Assembly (NCBI RefSeq): GCF_018919065.1
Contig: NZ_JAHLQG010000035.1
Coordinates: 1-51,849, forward strand
Reading direction: 5' to 3'
Source: Blautia sp. MSJ-9
GTDB taxonomy: Bacteria; Bacillota; Clostridia; Lachnospirales; Lachnospiraceae
Length of the DNA stretch: 51,849 nt
The notes below the pieces were generated by a model. That model saw nothing but the letters and a program-made list of their open reading frames with translations. It was not told where the DNA came from and searched no databases. Below are positions 16,484-25,223 of this stretch, one piece after another; positions within the stretch are counted from its first letter, which is position 1; each line of letters begins with the position of its first letter. The translations under genes and the position numbers were made by a program.

Positions 16484-18862
16484 ATGAGCTTAAAAAAATA
16501 CGCAGTACCAACACATCCTTTGTGCTCTGCCGGCGCAGTGCTGCAGGGGGGAAATTACAGAATATCAATGCTGACAACCGCATTGATCAGATTTGAGTAT
16601 AGCGAAGATGGGAAATTTGAAGATCATGCAACCCAGATGGTTTACAACAGAGAATTTCCTGTTCCGGAATTTCGTGTTGTAGAAAAAGAGAAAACTCTTG
16701 ATATCTATACAAAGAATCTGGAGATTCATTATGATAAACAGAAATTTACACCGGGCGGTCTGATGGTCCGCGTTGCAGGGGGAATGGCAGGAGAGAGAGT
16801 ATGGCATTACGGAGAAGAGACGAAAGATCTTCGGGGAACTGCAAGAACTCTGGACTGGGCCAACGGTGAAATCCCGCTGGAACATGGAATTATGTCAAAA
16901 GACGGATTTTCTGTTCTGAATGATTCTCATACAATGGTACTTATGGAAAATGGTTCTGTAAAACCAAGACAAAACAAAGGAGAAGATTTTTATTTCTTTG
17001 GTTACGGTCATCGATTCCTTGAATGTCTGAAGGATTTTTATCATCTTTGTGGAAAAACACCTCTTTTACCAAGATATGTGCTGGGTAACTGGTGGAGCCG
17101 TTACCACAAATATGATGAAGCAGAGTATAAAGAGCTGGTAGAGAGATTTGAAAAAGAAAAAGTTCCTTTTTCAGTAGCTGTTATTGATATGGACTGGCAC
17201 CTTGTTGAGGATGTGGATCCTGTATATGGAAGCGGATGGACAGGCTATACCTGGAACAAAAAGCTGTTTCCGGATCCGCCGGAATTCCTGAAATGGCTTC
17301 ATGACCATAATATGAAGGTAACATTGAATGTTCATCCGGCAGATGGAATCCGCCCATATGAAGAAGCATATCCACGTATTGCAAAGAAAATGGGAATGGA
17401 TCCTGAGCAAAAAGAGCCGGTACTTTTTGACATAGCAGATGATAAATTCCTTGAGGTTTATCTTAATGATCTGCATCATCCGATGGAAGAAGACGGCGTA
17501 GATTTCTGGTGGCTTGACTGGCAGCAGGGAACTGTTACGAAAATACCGGGTCTGGATCCCCTTTGGATGTTGAACCATTATCACTATCTTGACAGTGTAT
17601 GGAAAGGCAAGAGACAACTTACCTTTTCCAGATATGCAGGTCCGGGAAGCCACAGATATCCCATTGGATTCTCTGGTGATACGATTATTACATGGGAGAG
17701 TCTGAAGTTCCAGCCATATTTCACTGCAAATGCCAGCAATATCGGATATGGATGGTGGAGCCATGACATTGGTGGTCATATGTTTGGATACAGAGATGAT
17801 GAACTGACTGCCAGATGGGTAGAATTGGGAGTATTCTCTCCGATCAACCGCCTTCACAGTACAGATAATCCATTTAATGGAAAAGAACCGTGGAAGTATA
17901 ACCGGATTGTGGAAGAAACAATGAAGAAGTATCTTCGTATGCGTCATAGCCTGGTTCCTTATCTTTATACTATGAATAAGTATGCAAGCAGAGACGGAAT
18001 TCCGCTTGTACAGCCAATGTATTATCAGGAACCGGATCAGGAGCAGACTTATCATGTGCCAAACAATTATTATTTTGGAAATGAGATGATGGTTTCTCCG
18101 ATTACGGAAAAAATGGATGAGGTTGCAGTTGCTGCCAAAGCAGTTACCTGGATCCCTAAAGGAGTCTGGTATGATTTCTTTAATGGAAGAAGGTATGATG
18201 GCGGACGATTGATGGAACTGTGGAGAACTATAGATGAGATTCCTGTACTTGTAAAAGAGGGCGGTATTATCCCGCTGAAAGATATGGAGGAATATGACAA
18301 TTCCATAGATAATCCGGAAAAATTCCTGATAAAAATATTCCCTGGTAATACAGGATCATTTGAACTGTGGGAAGATCAGGGGGATACAGCGGAAGATAAT
18401 GATGAGAACTGGGTAAAAACACGGTTTGCAAAGGAGAAGAATATATTTATAATTTCCAGGGCTGCGGGAAATACAGATGTAATTCCTGTGAACCGTACAT
18501 GGAAGTTATGGTTCTATGGTGTGAAGGAATCCAACTTTAAAATATATGTCGGAGACCGGGAATGTGACTGTGTATCTGAATGGAAAAAGAATCCTGACAG
18601 ATTTGAGATTATTGTAAAGGATATTCCGGTGGATCAGGAAATATGTGTAGAGTTTGTTGATGGAATAACAGAGTGTGAGCATAGATGGACAGAAGAGATT
18701 TTTGCTGTTCTGGAACGTGCGCAGATTGAATACAATTTGAAATCTGAAATTTTATTTACCATACAGAAACTTGGAAAGGATGCTGTGGCATCTTTGAATG
18801 CGATGCATCTGAATCAGGCTCTTTATGGAGAATTATTAGAGATTCTTACAGCAGAAATGTAA
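16484..18862 (+). CDS. glycoside hydrolase family 31 enzyme (alpha-glucosidase-type)
   Basis: A 792-residue cytoplasmic glycosidase without a signal peptide. The GH31 barrel begins near residue 195 (LPRYVLGNWWSRY). The proposed nucleophile is D345 in FWWLDWQQG and the acid/base is D399 in the GFSGDT segment of SRYAGPGSHRYPIGFSGDT. Other expected elements are VIDMDWH (about 234-240) and the substrate-binding WWSHDIGGHMFGYRDDEL. The variant WLDW in place of the usual WxDMNE places it in a subgroup whose specificity I cannot name; alpha-glucosidase, alpha-xylosidase or alpha-galactosidase activity are all possible. AAGGAGG precedes the ATG. Being last in the transporter operon, it should cleave the imported oligosaccharide inside the cell. 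Confidence 0.92.
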   Translation: MSLKKYAVPTHPLCSAGAVLQGGNYRISMLTTALIRFEYSEDGKFEDHATQMVYNREFPVPEFRVVEKEKTLDIYTKNLEIHYDKQKFTPGGLMVRVAGGMAGERVWHYGEETKDLRGTARTLDWANGEIPLEHGIMSKDGFSVLNDSHTMVLMENGSVKPRQNKGEDFYFFGYGHRFLECLKDFYHLCGKTPLLPRYVLGNWWSRYHKYDEAEYKELVERFEKEKVPFSVAVIDMDWHLVEDVDPVYGSGWTGYTWNKKLFPDPPEFLKWLHDHNMKVTLNVHPADGIRPYEEAYPRIAKKMGMDPEQKEPVLFDIADDKFLEVYLNDLHHPMEEDGVDFWWLDWQQGTVTKIPGLDPLWMLNHYHYLDSVWKGKRQLTFSRYAGPGSHRYPIGFSGDTIITWESLKFQPYFTANASNIGYGWWSHDIGGHMFGYRDDELTARWVELGVFSPINRLHSTDNPFNGKEPWKYNRIVEETMKKYLRMRHSLVPYLYTMNKYASRDGIPLVQPMYYQEPDQEQTYHVPNNYYFGNEMMVSPITEKMDEVAVAAKAVTWIPKGVWYDFFNGRRYDGGRLMELWRTIDEIPVLVKEGGIIPLKDMEEYDNSIDNPEKFLIKIFPGNTGSFELWEDQGDTAEDNDENWVKTRFAKEKNIFIISRAAGNTDVIPVNRTWKLWFYGVKESNFKIYVGDRECDCVSEWKKNPDRFEIIVKDIPVDQEICVEFVDGITECEHRWTEEIFAVLERAQIEYNLKSEILFTIQKLGKDAVASLNAMHLNQALYGELLEILTAEM

Positions 18863-18939
18863 TGTTTAATATCTGTTAGATGAAACTATTTTCAACAGTT
18901 CAAAAAATAAAAAAGTGATCGGGAAATAGGATCCCCAGA

Positions 18940-18980
18940 ACAGGGAGGGTATGACTCATTTTGAGTTATACTCTCCCTGT
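18940..18980 (+). terminator. terminator of the ABC-GH31 operon
   Basis: ACAGGGAG pairs with CTCCCTGT, continued by GTAT/ATAC and ACTCA/TGAGT, making one of the longest stems in the window, around a tiny loop. The following T run is weak (TTTAAG). Confidence 0.7.
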
Positions 18981-19023
18981 TTAAGTTTATAAAAAAGGAG
19001 TCCTCCATTATTTTATTATTTTA

Positions 19024-19052
19024 TTGAGAAAAGCCTGAGAAAAGTTTAAAAT
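19024..19052 (+). promoter_or_regulatory. promoter for the small membrane protein gene
   Basis: TTGAGA (19024-19029) and TAAAAT (19047-19052) are 17 nt apart, followed by an AT-rich leader and AAAGGAG before the ATG at 19090. Confidence 0.55.
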
Positions 19053-19089
19053 AGAAAATAATAAAAAATAAACGAAAGGAGTTTTTATC

Positions 19090-19488
19090 ATGAGTAAACG
19101 AACAGAAAGAATGAGCCGGAGTGCAGCTGAGAGAATCAACCGCAAAGATACCGTGATCAGACAGAATAATGCAGAACTCGAGGAACTGAGGAGTCAGTAT
19201 GAGAATCTGGATATCTGTGAGGAGGATAAGCAGGTGATTGATGATTATATTGCCTGCAAAGATGCCAGAGCTGACAGGATGGCAGAGAAACTCTATGAAA
19301 AGGGACGAAAAGATGTAAAGAGATGCATCCGCATCCGAAAACTGATCCGCAGATGCATGATCCTGTCTGCCATTGTTACGGTGGTACTGATTCAGTATAA
19401 TAAGAATGAGAAGCTGAGAGAAAGTCTGGAAGAGCTGCTGAAAATGTTCCGGGATAGAACTGTAAATGAATCAGAGGAAGATTTTTAA
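19090..19488 (+). CDS. small single-pass membrane protein of unknown function
   Basis: A 132-residue protein. Residues 1-85 are highly charged and heptad-like (NNAELEELRSQYENL, then a Lys/Arg-rich helix), suggesting a coiled coil. A single hydrophobic span lies at about 88-102 (CMILSAIVTVVLIQY), followed by an acidic amphipathic tail ending NESEEDF. The positive cluster RKLIRR before the span predicts the long N-terminal part inside the cell. AAAGGAG precedes the ATG. No family was recognised, and its neighbours, a GH31 operon and a flavodoxin, give no clear functional hint. Confidence 0.75.
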   Translation: MSKRTERMSRSAAERINRKDTVIRQNNAELEELRSQYENLDICEEDKQVIDDYIACKDARADRMAEKLYEKGRKDVKRCIRIRKLIRRCMILSAIVTVVLIQYNKNEKLRESLEELLKMFRDRTVNESEEDF

Positions 19489-19665
19489 AATGTTTTACCG
19501 AATTCGGTTACGGTAGAACGAATGTGCTTATGTATCAGTTGGAAGGAATAAGCAATATAAATAATGCAGACAAAAATGTATTTTCGGAATTAAAAAAATC
19601 TTCTTACAAAAGCAGAAACAAGGAAGACTCTAAGAGTGCATAAAACCAAAAAGGAGCAAGACAGC

Positions 19666-20181
19666 ATGGGAACACAAAGATACTCAATTCTGTACAGCAG
19701 TAAAACAGGAAATACAAAAAAACTTGCGGAGAAGATCAGGGAGGTATTGCCTGAGGAAAACTGTGATTATTTTGGAACAGAAGGAGCGAAGGCTCTTTCA
19801 TCCGACATATTATACATTGGATTCTGGACAGATATAGGGAATGCAGATCCTGCAACACTTGAACTGTTAAAGAGCCTGAAAAACAAGAAGATTTTTCTGT
19901 TTGGAACAGCAGGCTTTGGAGGCAGTGAAGCCTATTTTCAGCAGGTTCTCGGGAAAGTTAAGGAATCTGTGGATGAGAGTAATACAGTAATCGGAGAATT
20001 TATGTGTCAGGGGAAAATGCCCCAGTCAGTCAGGGACAGATACGTAAAGATGAAAGAGAAGCCGGATCATGCACCAAACCTGGATGAACTGATCCAGAAT
20101 TTTGACAGGGCGTTATCTCATCCTGACAATGAGGATCTGGACAGACTGGAAGAAATAATCAGAAGAGACCTGAAAAAATAA
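19666..20181 (+). CDS. flavodoxin-family protein
   Basis: A protein of 171 residues with the flavodoxin phosphate-binding loop YSSKTGNTKKLAE (about 9-21), which grips FMN, and a GFWTDIGNADPATLELL segment and FLFGTAGFGGSEAYFQ loop that would flank the isoalloxazine ring. The C-terminal 50 residues form a charged helical extension (DNEDLDRLEEIIRRDLKK). ATG at 19666 is preferred because AAGGAG lies 10 nt upstream; the frame is open from GTG at 19636. It resembles the Flavodoxin_4 group found in gut Clostridia, which includes the BilS partner of bilirubin reductase, but no bilR is nearby, so the redox partner is unknown. Confidence 0.85.
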   Translation: MGTQRYSILYSSKTGNTKKLAEKIREVLPEENCDYFGTEGAKALSSDILYIGFWTDIGNADPATLELLKSLKNKKIFLFGTAGFGGSEAYFQQVLGKVKESVDESNTVIGEFMCQGKMPQSVRDRYVKMKEKPDHAPNLDELIQNFDRALSHPDNEDLDRLEEIIRRDLKK

Positions 20182-20188
20182 TTAAGTC

Positions 20189-20217
20189 TTGACTAACAGA
20201 GGGAACTGCGGTATAGT
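20189..20217 (+). promoter_or_regulatory. sigma-A promoter of the FUSC-like gene
   Basis: TTGACT (20189-20194) and TATAGT (20212-20217) are 17 nt apart. The predicted start lies near 20224. An 8-bp inverted repeat, CTCGTTAC at 20219-20226 and GTAACGAG at 20273-20280, brackets the whole leader; the second arm directly follows the AGAGAGG ribosome site. Confidence 0.65.
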
Positions 20218-20282
20218 GCTCGTTACTAAAAAAGGTAATTCATAAATTTTTATAGATTTTCGCGAAAGAGAGGTAACGAGAT

Positions 20283-21338
20283 ATGACATTTTATCAGGAA
20301 TTACAATTGAGTTCGGCCGGCTCCAAACAGCTGATCAAAAGCACCACAGACCCCAAAGAGAAAAGACGGCACATTTTAATCTATAACTTTAAAGTGTATC
20401 TGGTCATGGCTTTTTGCGTAGCAGTGGTAAGCATGTACAGTAAGCTTACAGGGAGCAGCAACAGTGTAGTTGGTGTTACTGTTCTGCTGGCAGTGCTTGT
20501 GCTGCGGCAGGCAGATTTCGGAATCAGGACAACACATGGACTGCTTTCCATTGCAGGAATCTTCGGCATTCTTATGGCAGGTCCCCGTCTGGCAAATATG
20601 GCACCTCCGTTAGCTGCATTTGCAGTGAATGTAGTGTGTATCTTATTGCTGATGATACTGGGCTGTCACAATGTGATCATGTACAATCATTCCACCTTTG
20701 TTCTGGGCTATCTGCTGCTTCTGGGCTATGATGTGACAGGAAAGGAATATACCTTCCGTGTGATCGGTCTGTTGGTGGGAATGGTGATCTGTATGATCGT
20801 CTTCTATAAGAATCAGAGAAACAGAGCTTATCGAAGAACCTTCTTGGATCTGTTCCGGGAATTTGATCTTAAGTCAGCAAGAAGCAGATGGTATGTGAAA
20901 CTGACACTGATCGTATCCAGCGCAATGCTGTTTATGAATCTTCTGGGACTTCCCAGAGCAATGTGGGCAGGAATCGCCTGTATGTCCGTATGCCTGCCTT
21001 TTACAGAAGACTGTATCCCAAGGTCTGTGAGCAGAGGAATGTTTAATATTGTGGGATGTCTGTTATTTATTGTGCTGTATCTGGTACTTCCGGAATCCAT
21101 GTATCCGTATATCGGAATGATCGGAGGAATCGGAGTCGGATATTCAGCAGGATATCCATGGCAGACTGCATTTAATACTTTTGGAGCTTTATCTATTGCA
21201 GCAGGGATCTTCGGAATGCCGGCTGCAGTAGCACTCCGTATAGGGGCAAATGTACTGGGAGCAGCCTATACGGTGATCTGCAATAAAGTGATAGATAAAG
21301 TAGCAGCGCATACCTGTGTCGGGGAATGTTGTTTATGA
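20283..21338 (+). CDS. FUSC-like / aromatic acid exporter-type membrane protein
   Basis: A 351-residue integral membrane protein. Two bundles of about five to six spans each (residues about 33-165 and 205-340) are separated by a positively charged cytoplasmic stretch (KNQRNRAYRRTFLDLFREFD, about 178-197). This two-bundle layout and the GYSAGYPWQTAFNTFGA segment fit the FUSC/YccS-like exporter superfamily, though it lacks the long cytoplasmic domain of classical members. AGAGAGG lies before the ATG. The substrate is unknown; aromatic acids are a family-level guess. It has its own promoter and is followed closely by the aldolase remnant. Confidence 0.75.
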   Translation: MTFYQELQLSSAGSKQLIKSTTDPKEKRRHILIYNFKVYLVMAFCVAVVSMYSKLTGSSNSVVGVTVLLAVLVLRQADFGIRTTHGLLSIAGIFGILMAGPRLANMAPPLAAFAVNVVCILLLMILGCHNVIMYNHSTFVLGYLLLLGYDVTGKEYTFRVIGLLVGMVICMIVFYKNQRNRAYRRTFLDLFREFDLKSARSRWYVKLTLIVSSAMLFMNLLGLPRAMWAGIACMSVCLPFTEDCIPRSVSRGMFNIVGCLLFIVLYLVLPESMYPYIGMIGGIGVGYSAGYPWQTAFNTFGALSIAAGIFGMPAAVALRIGANVLGAAYTVICNKVIDKVAAHTCVGECCL

Positions 21339-21441
21339 GGTTATTTGCGGGATTGTTATAACGCTTGGAAAAAAGCAGGATATCGTGTACAATGGAATGG
21401 GGAATAGCAAAACTATTATAAATATGGGAAGTATTTTAACT

Positions 21442-21972
21442 ATGGATCTTTCAACCTTAGTAAAAATGTCAAATGCTTATGGAAGCAACCCGGCCTATGT
21501 TCTGGCAGGCGGCGGCAATACTTCTGTAAAAGATGACACCACATTGTATGTAAAAGGCTCCGGTACACAGCTTGCCACAATCAAGGCAGAGGAATTTGTG
21601 GAAATGAGCAGAGCACGTTTGAATGAAATCATGAAGACAGATTATCCTGAAGATGATGTCAAACGTGAATCACTGTATCTTGCAGATGTTATGGCTGCAG
21701 TAACAGATGCTGACAAAACAAAACGTCCAAGTGTGGAAGCACTGCTTCATAACTTATTTGCCTATACTTATGTACTGCATGTTCATCCTACACTTGTCAA
21801 TGGACTGACCTGCGGAAAAGGGGCAAAGGAACTCAGTGAACAGCTTCTTGTAAAAGATGCCATCAAGCTTGCAGTATATGCAGAAAGCTTTGGCGGTCCG
21901 CTTCACATGACAGATGATATTACATACTTTATCACGCATTGGGAAGCAGAAGCATATCGCAGTAAGAAATAA
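21442..21972 (+). pseudogene. class II aldolase/adducin-type gene with an internal deletion
   Basis: The frame opens at 21316, but family similarity begins at MDLSTLVKMSNAYG, so ATG at 21442 (176 residues, weak GGGAAG site) is the likely start. Residues 1-120 match the start of a class II aldolase: GGGNTSVK substrate loop, YVKGSGT, and HVHP with two of three zinc His. Soon after NGLTCGKGAKELSEQL the sequence jumps to DAIKLAVYAESFGGP and ends HWEAEAYRSKK, which from memory is the very end of the roughly 420-residue RhaD-like aldolases. The middle part, including the third zinc His, is absent while the frame is kept. It is probably a non-functional remnant, or at most a binding protein. Confidence 0.6.
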
Positions 21973-22013
21973 TATAATAAGGGCTGTCGTTTTTTGACAG
22001 CCCTTATTATATT
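21971..22013. terminator. bidirectional terminator between the aldolase remnant and adhE
   Basis: An 18-bp perfect stem, AATATAATAAGGGCTGTC with its complement, around a T-rich 7-nt loop. A/T tracts on both sides let it serve both converging genes. Confidence 0.85.
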
Positions 22014-22061
22014 GGTTTAAACACTATATTTTTAAAGGAAAAGGTTTATTTTCAGCAAATC

Positions 22062-24719
22062 TTATTTCTTTTCTTTTTTCTCTTTGGCTTTCCTGGATTC
22101 AGGAACATTTCCCTCACCATAGTAAGCTTTCAGATAGATTTCTTTCAGCTCAGACATTAATGGATATCTCGGGTTGGCACCGGTACACTGGTCGTTAAAT
22201 GCCTGTTCGGTCATTTCGTCCAGAGTTTCAAGGAAGTACTTCTCGTCTACGCCGTATTCTTTGATCGTATGTTTGATCTCAATAGTATCCATCAGTTCCT
22301 GCAGTTTCTGGAGAAGCTTCTCAAATACTTCGCTGTCGTTCTTGCCTGTCAGACCTATAGAACGGCCAATCTCAGCGTAACGTGCAAGTGTGTGCGGATA
22401 CTGATACTGTGGGAAGGTACCCATCTTAGCCGGAACTTCGGCTGCATTATAGCGCAGAACATGAAGCAGAACCAGAGCATTTGCAATACCGTGTGGAATA
22501 TGATGGAAAGCTCCCAGCTTATGAGCAAGAGAGTGGTTTACGCCAAGGAATGCATTTGCGAAAGCCATACCAGCCATGCAGGAAGCATTTGCCATATGCT
22601 GTCTTGCTTCTACATCAGAACCATCTTTGTATGCACGTGGCAGATAGTTAAATACCAGTTTGATGGCATTTAATGCAAGACCATCTGTATAATCAGATGC
22701 CATCATGGAAGCATAGGCTTCAAGTGCATGAGTCATAACGTCGATACCGGAAGCACAGGTCAGTCCCTTAGGTGCGCTCATCATATTATCTGTATCAACA
22801 ATAGCCATGTCAGGCATTAATTCATAATCTGCCAGAGGCCATTTGATACCTGTAGTTTTATCAGTAATGATAGCAAACGGTGTTACCTCGGAACCTGTAC
22901 CGGAAGATGTTGGAACAGCTACAAAGTAAGCTTTCTTACCCATATGCGGGAATGTGAAGATTCTCTTACGGATATCCATAAAGTCCATAGCCATATCATC
23001 AAAGTTGGCGTCCGGATTTTCATAGAGAACCCACATGATCTTGCCGGCATCCATTGCGGAACCACCGCCCATTGCGATAATGCAGTCAGGCTCGAACATT
23101 CTCATTGCAGCAGCACCGGCTCTTGCAGAAGCGAGAGATGGATCTGGCTCTACATCGTAGAAGCAGGTATGTACGATTCCCATCTGATCTAATTTATCTT
23201 CGATCTTTTTAGTATATCCATTCTTATAAAGGAAAGAGTCTGTTACGATAAAGCAGCGTTTCTTGTGCATAACAGTGCCAAGTTCATCCAGAGCAACCGG
23301 CAGGCAGCCTTTTTTGAAATAAACTTTTTCCGGTGTTCTAATCCAGAGCATATTTTCTCTCCTTTCAGCAACGGTCTTGATGTTAATGAGATGTTTTACA
23401 CCTACGTTCTCAGATACGGAGTTGCCACCCCAGGAACCGCAGCCCAAAGTCAGGGACGGAGCAAGTTTGAAGTTGTAAAGGTCACCGATACCACCCTGAG
23501 AAGATGGAGTATTGATCAGGATACGGCAGGTCTTCATAGCTGCTGCATGTTTTTCCATCTTTTCTTTCTCTCTTGTGTCGATGTAGAGAGCGGATGTATG
23601 TCCATAACCGCCGTCAGCTACAAGCTGTTCAGCCTTGGCGATTGCTTCATCAAAAGTTTTAGCCTTGTACATGGCAAGTACAGGGGAAAGTTTCTCATGT
23701 GCAAATTCTTCGCTGATATCTACAGATTCAACTTCACCGATCAGGATCTTGGTTTCAGGAGAAACTGCAATGCCGGCCATTTCAGCGATAGTAGCTGCTT
23801 TCTGACCTACGATCTTGGCATTTAATGCACCGTTGATAAGGATAGTTTTTCTTACTTTCTCTAATTCATCTGGTTTCAGGAAGTAGCATCCTCTGTAAAG
23901 GAATTCTTCTTTTACTTTCTTGTAAACGCTCTCGAGAACAGTTACGGACTGCTCGGAAGCACAGATCATACCATTGTCAAATGTCTTGGAATGGATAATG
24001 GAGTTAACTGCCAGACGGATGTCTGCGCTGTCATCAATGATAACAGGAGTATTTCCAGGTCCAACACCTAATGCAGGTTTTCCGGAAGAATAAGCAGCCT
24101 TAACCATTCCAGGACCACCAGTTGCAAGGATGATATCAGCTTCACGCATAACCTGGTTTGTCAGATCAAGACTCGGAACATCGATCCATCCAATGATTCC
24201 CTCCGGTGCACCGGCTTCTACAGCAGCCTCCAGAACAACCTTTGCTGCATCAATGGTACATTTCTTTGCGCGGGGATGCGGACTGATGATAATCGCATTA
24301 CGTGTTTTCAGCGCGATCAGAGTTTTGAAGATTGCAGTAGATGTCGGGTTGGTTGTAGGAATAACTGCAGCGATCAGACCGATCGGCTCAGCAATTTTCT
24401 TAATACCGTAAGCAGTATCTTCTTCAATCACACCGCAGGTTTTGGTATTCTTATACGCATTGTATACATACTCGGCTGCGTAATGGTTCTTGATAACCTT
24501 ATCTTCTACAATACCCATTCCTGTTTCTTCAACAGCATCTTTAGCAAGCGGGATACGTGCTTTGTCAGCAGCAGTAGCAGCAGCTTTAAAAATCTTATCT
24601 ACCTGCTCCTGGGTAAATGTTGCGAAAATCTTCTGTGCCTCTTTCATGGCTGCAATCTTTGCAGTAAGGGCTTCAGGGGTGTCGATGATGGTTGGGATAG
24701 TGTTCTCTTTTTTTGCCAT
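22062..24719 (-). CDS. adhE: bifunctional acetaldehyde-CoA/alcohol dehydrogenase
   Basis: An 885-residue fusion that turns acetyl-CoA into ethanol in two NADH-using steps, regenerating NAD+ in fermentation; AdhE forms long helical spirosomes. The N-terminal aldehyde dehydrogenase half (about 1-450) has the catalytic C253 in GMICASEQ and an NAD site around GVGPGNTP. The C-terminal iron alcohol dehydrogenase half has GGGSAMDAGK and the metal-binding His cluster HSLAHKLGAFHHIPHG. The start has AGGAGG upstream. The transcript has a leader of about 260 nt, and its promoter overlaps a Rex-like box with a second one downstream, so it should be repressed when the NADH/NAD+ ratio is low. Confidence 0.97.
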   Translation of the reverse strand: MAKKENTIPTIIDTPEALTAKIAAMKEAQKIFATFTQEQVDKIFKAAATAADKARIPLAKDAVEETGMGIVEDKVIKNHYAAEYVYNAYKNTKTCGVIEEDTAYGIKKIAEPIGLIAAVIPTTNPTSTAIFKTLIALKTRNAIIISPHPRAKKCTIDAAKVVLEAAVEAGAPEGIIGWIDVPSLDLTNQVMREADIILATGGPGMVKAAYSSGKPALGVGPGNTPVIIDDSADIRLAVNSIIHSKTFDNGMICASEQSVTVLESVYKKVKEEFLYRGCYFLKPDELEKVRKTILINGALNAKIVGQKAATIAEMAGIAVSPETKILIGEVESVDISEEFAHEKLSPVLAMYKAKTFDEAIAKAEQLVADGGYGHTSALYIDTREKEKMEKHAAAMKTCRILINTPSSQGGIGDLYNFKLAPSLTLGCGSWGGNSVSENVGVKHLINIKTVAERRENMLWIRTPEKVYFKKGCLPVALDELGTVMHKKRCFIVTDSFLYKNGYTKKIEDKLDQMGIVHTCFYDVEPDPSLASARAGAAAMRMFEPDCIIAMGGGSAMDAGKIMWVLYENPDANFDDMAMDFMDIRKRIFTFPHMGKKAYFVAVPTSSGTGSEVTPFAIITDKTTGIKWPLADYELMPDMAIVDTDNMMSAPKGLTCASGIDVMTHALEAYASMMASDYTDGLALNAIKLVFNYLPRAYKDGSDVEARQHMANASCMAGMAFANAFLGVNHSLAHKLGAFHHIPHGIANALVLLHVLRYNAAEVPAKMGTFPQYQYPHTLARYAEIGRSIGLTGKNDSEVFEKLLQKLQELMDTIEIKHTIKEYGVDEKYFLETLDEMTEQAFNDQCTGANPRYPLMSELKEIYLKAYYGEGNVPESRKAKEKKEKK

Positions 24720-24960
24720 TTGGGAATCCTCCTGTTTGTATTTTCGTTAAAAGTATTTACCGTGACCTGTTATGGTATTATTATACAAATAAACTGATTA
24801 TTCGGTCAACAGTAACGTTAATATGAGTATAACGAAATATTATGGTAAAAATTGTGCATAATCACGTAAATAATGTGAATAAAATATCAATTGTCAGAAT
24901 ATATGAGAAAAATTTAACAATATATTATCTGGTGGCAACTGAGAGAAAGTTAAAAAAATA

Positions 24961-24978
24961 ACGTTAATAAATTAACAA
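24961..24978. promoter_or_regulatory. Rex-like operator 1 (adhE)
   Basis: ACGTTAATAAATTAACAA matches the clostridial Rex pattern TTGTTAA-n4-TTAACAA at 12 of 14 defined positions. On the minus strand it lies just downstream of the predicted adhE transcription start. Confidence 0.55.
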
Positions 24979-24991
24979 CCTCGATAATGCT

Positions 24992-25020
24992 ATTATATGA
25001 CTTTGTTAATCATTTGTCAA
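24992..25020 (-). promoter_or_regulatory. adhE promoter with overlapping Rex-like operator 2
   Basis: On the minus strand, consensus TTGACA (25015-25020) and TATAAT (24992-24997) are 17 nt apart. TTGTTAATCATTTGTCAA at 25003-25020, matching the Rex pattern at 12 of 14 positions, covers the -35 and most of the spacer, so bound Rex would block polymerase. Confidence 0.7.
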
Positions 25021-25132
25021 TTACAAAACATATGAAAAAGTTAACAAATACTAACTTGAAATTTCGTGAAAATATAACAATATAATTTGTAGAAGGATTT
25101 ATGTTTTTCCATATGTTTGCAGGAGATTAAAA

Positions 25133-25158
25133 GTTACTGTGAACGGAGTGAACAGTAA
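25133..25158. repeat. solo short palindrome of the repeat family
   Basis: GTTACTGTGAACGGAGTGAA continuing CAGTAA is the paired terminal motif of the palindrome-ended repeat family without any interior. It lies between the adhE promoter and the typA terminator. Confidence 0.5.
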
Positions 25159-25161
25159 TGA

Positions 25162-25209
25162 TTAAGAAAAACTAAGCCCTGCAAAATCTGCAGGGCTTAG
25201 TTTTTCTTA
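25162..25209. terminator. typA terminator (bidirectional form)
   Basis: A stem of about 20 bp, AAGAAAAACTAAGCCCTGC with its complement around a 7-nt loop, with A and T tracts on either side; on the minus strand it follows the typA stop by 14 nt. Confidence 0.9.
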
Positions 25210-25223
25210 AGTTTCTATTTGTT

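Noticed and set aside
17171..18055. A 294-residue minus-strand frame inside the GH31 gene
   Set aside because: Lies wholly antisense to conserved catalytic sequence and has no recognisable protein features.
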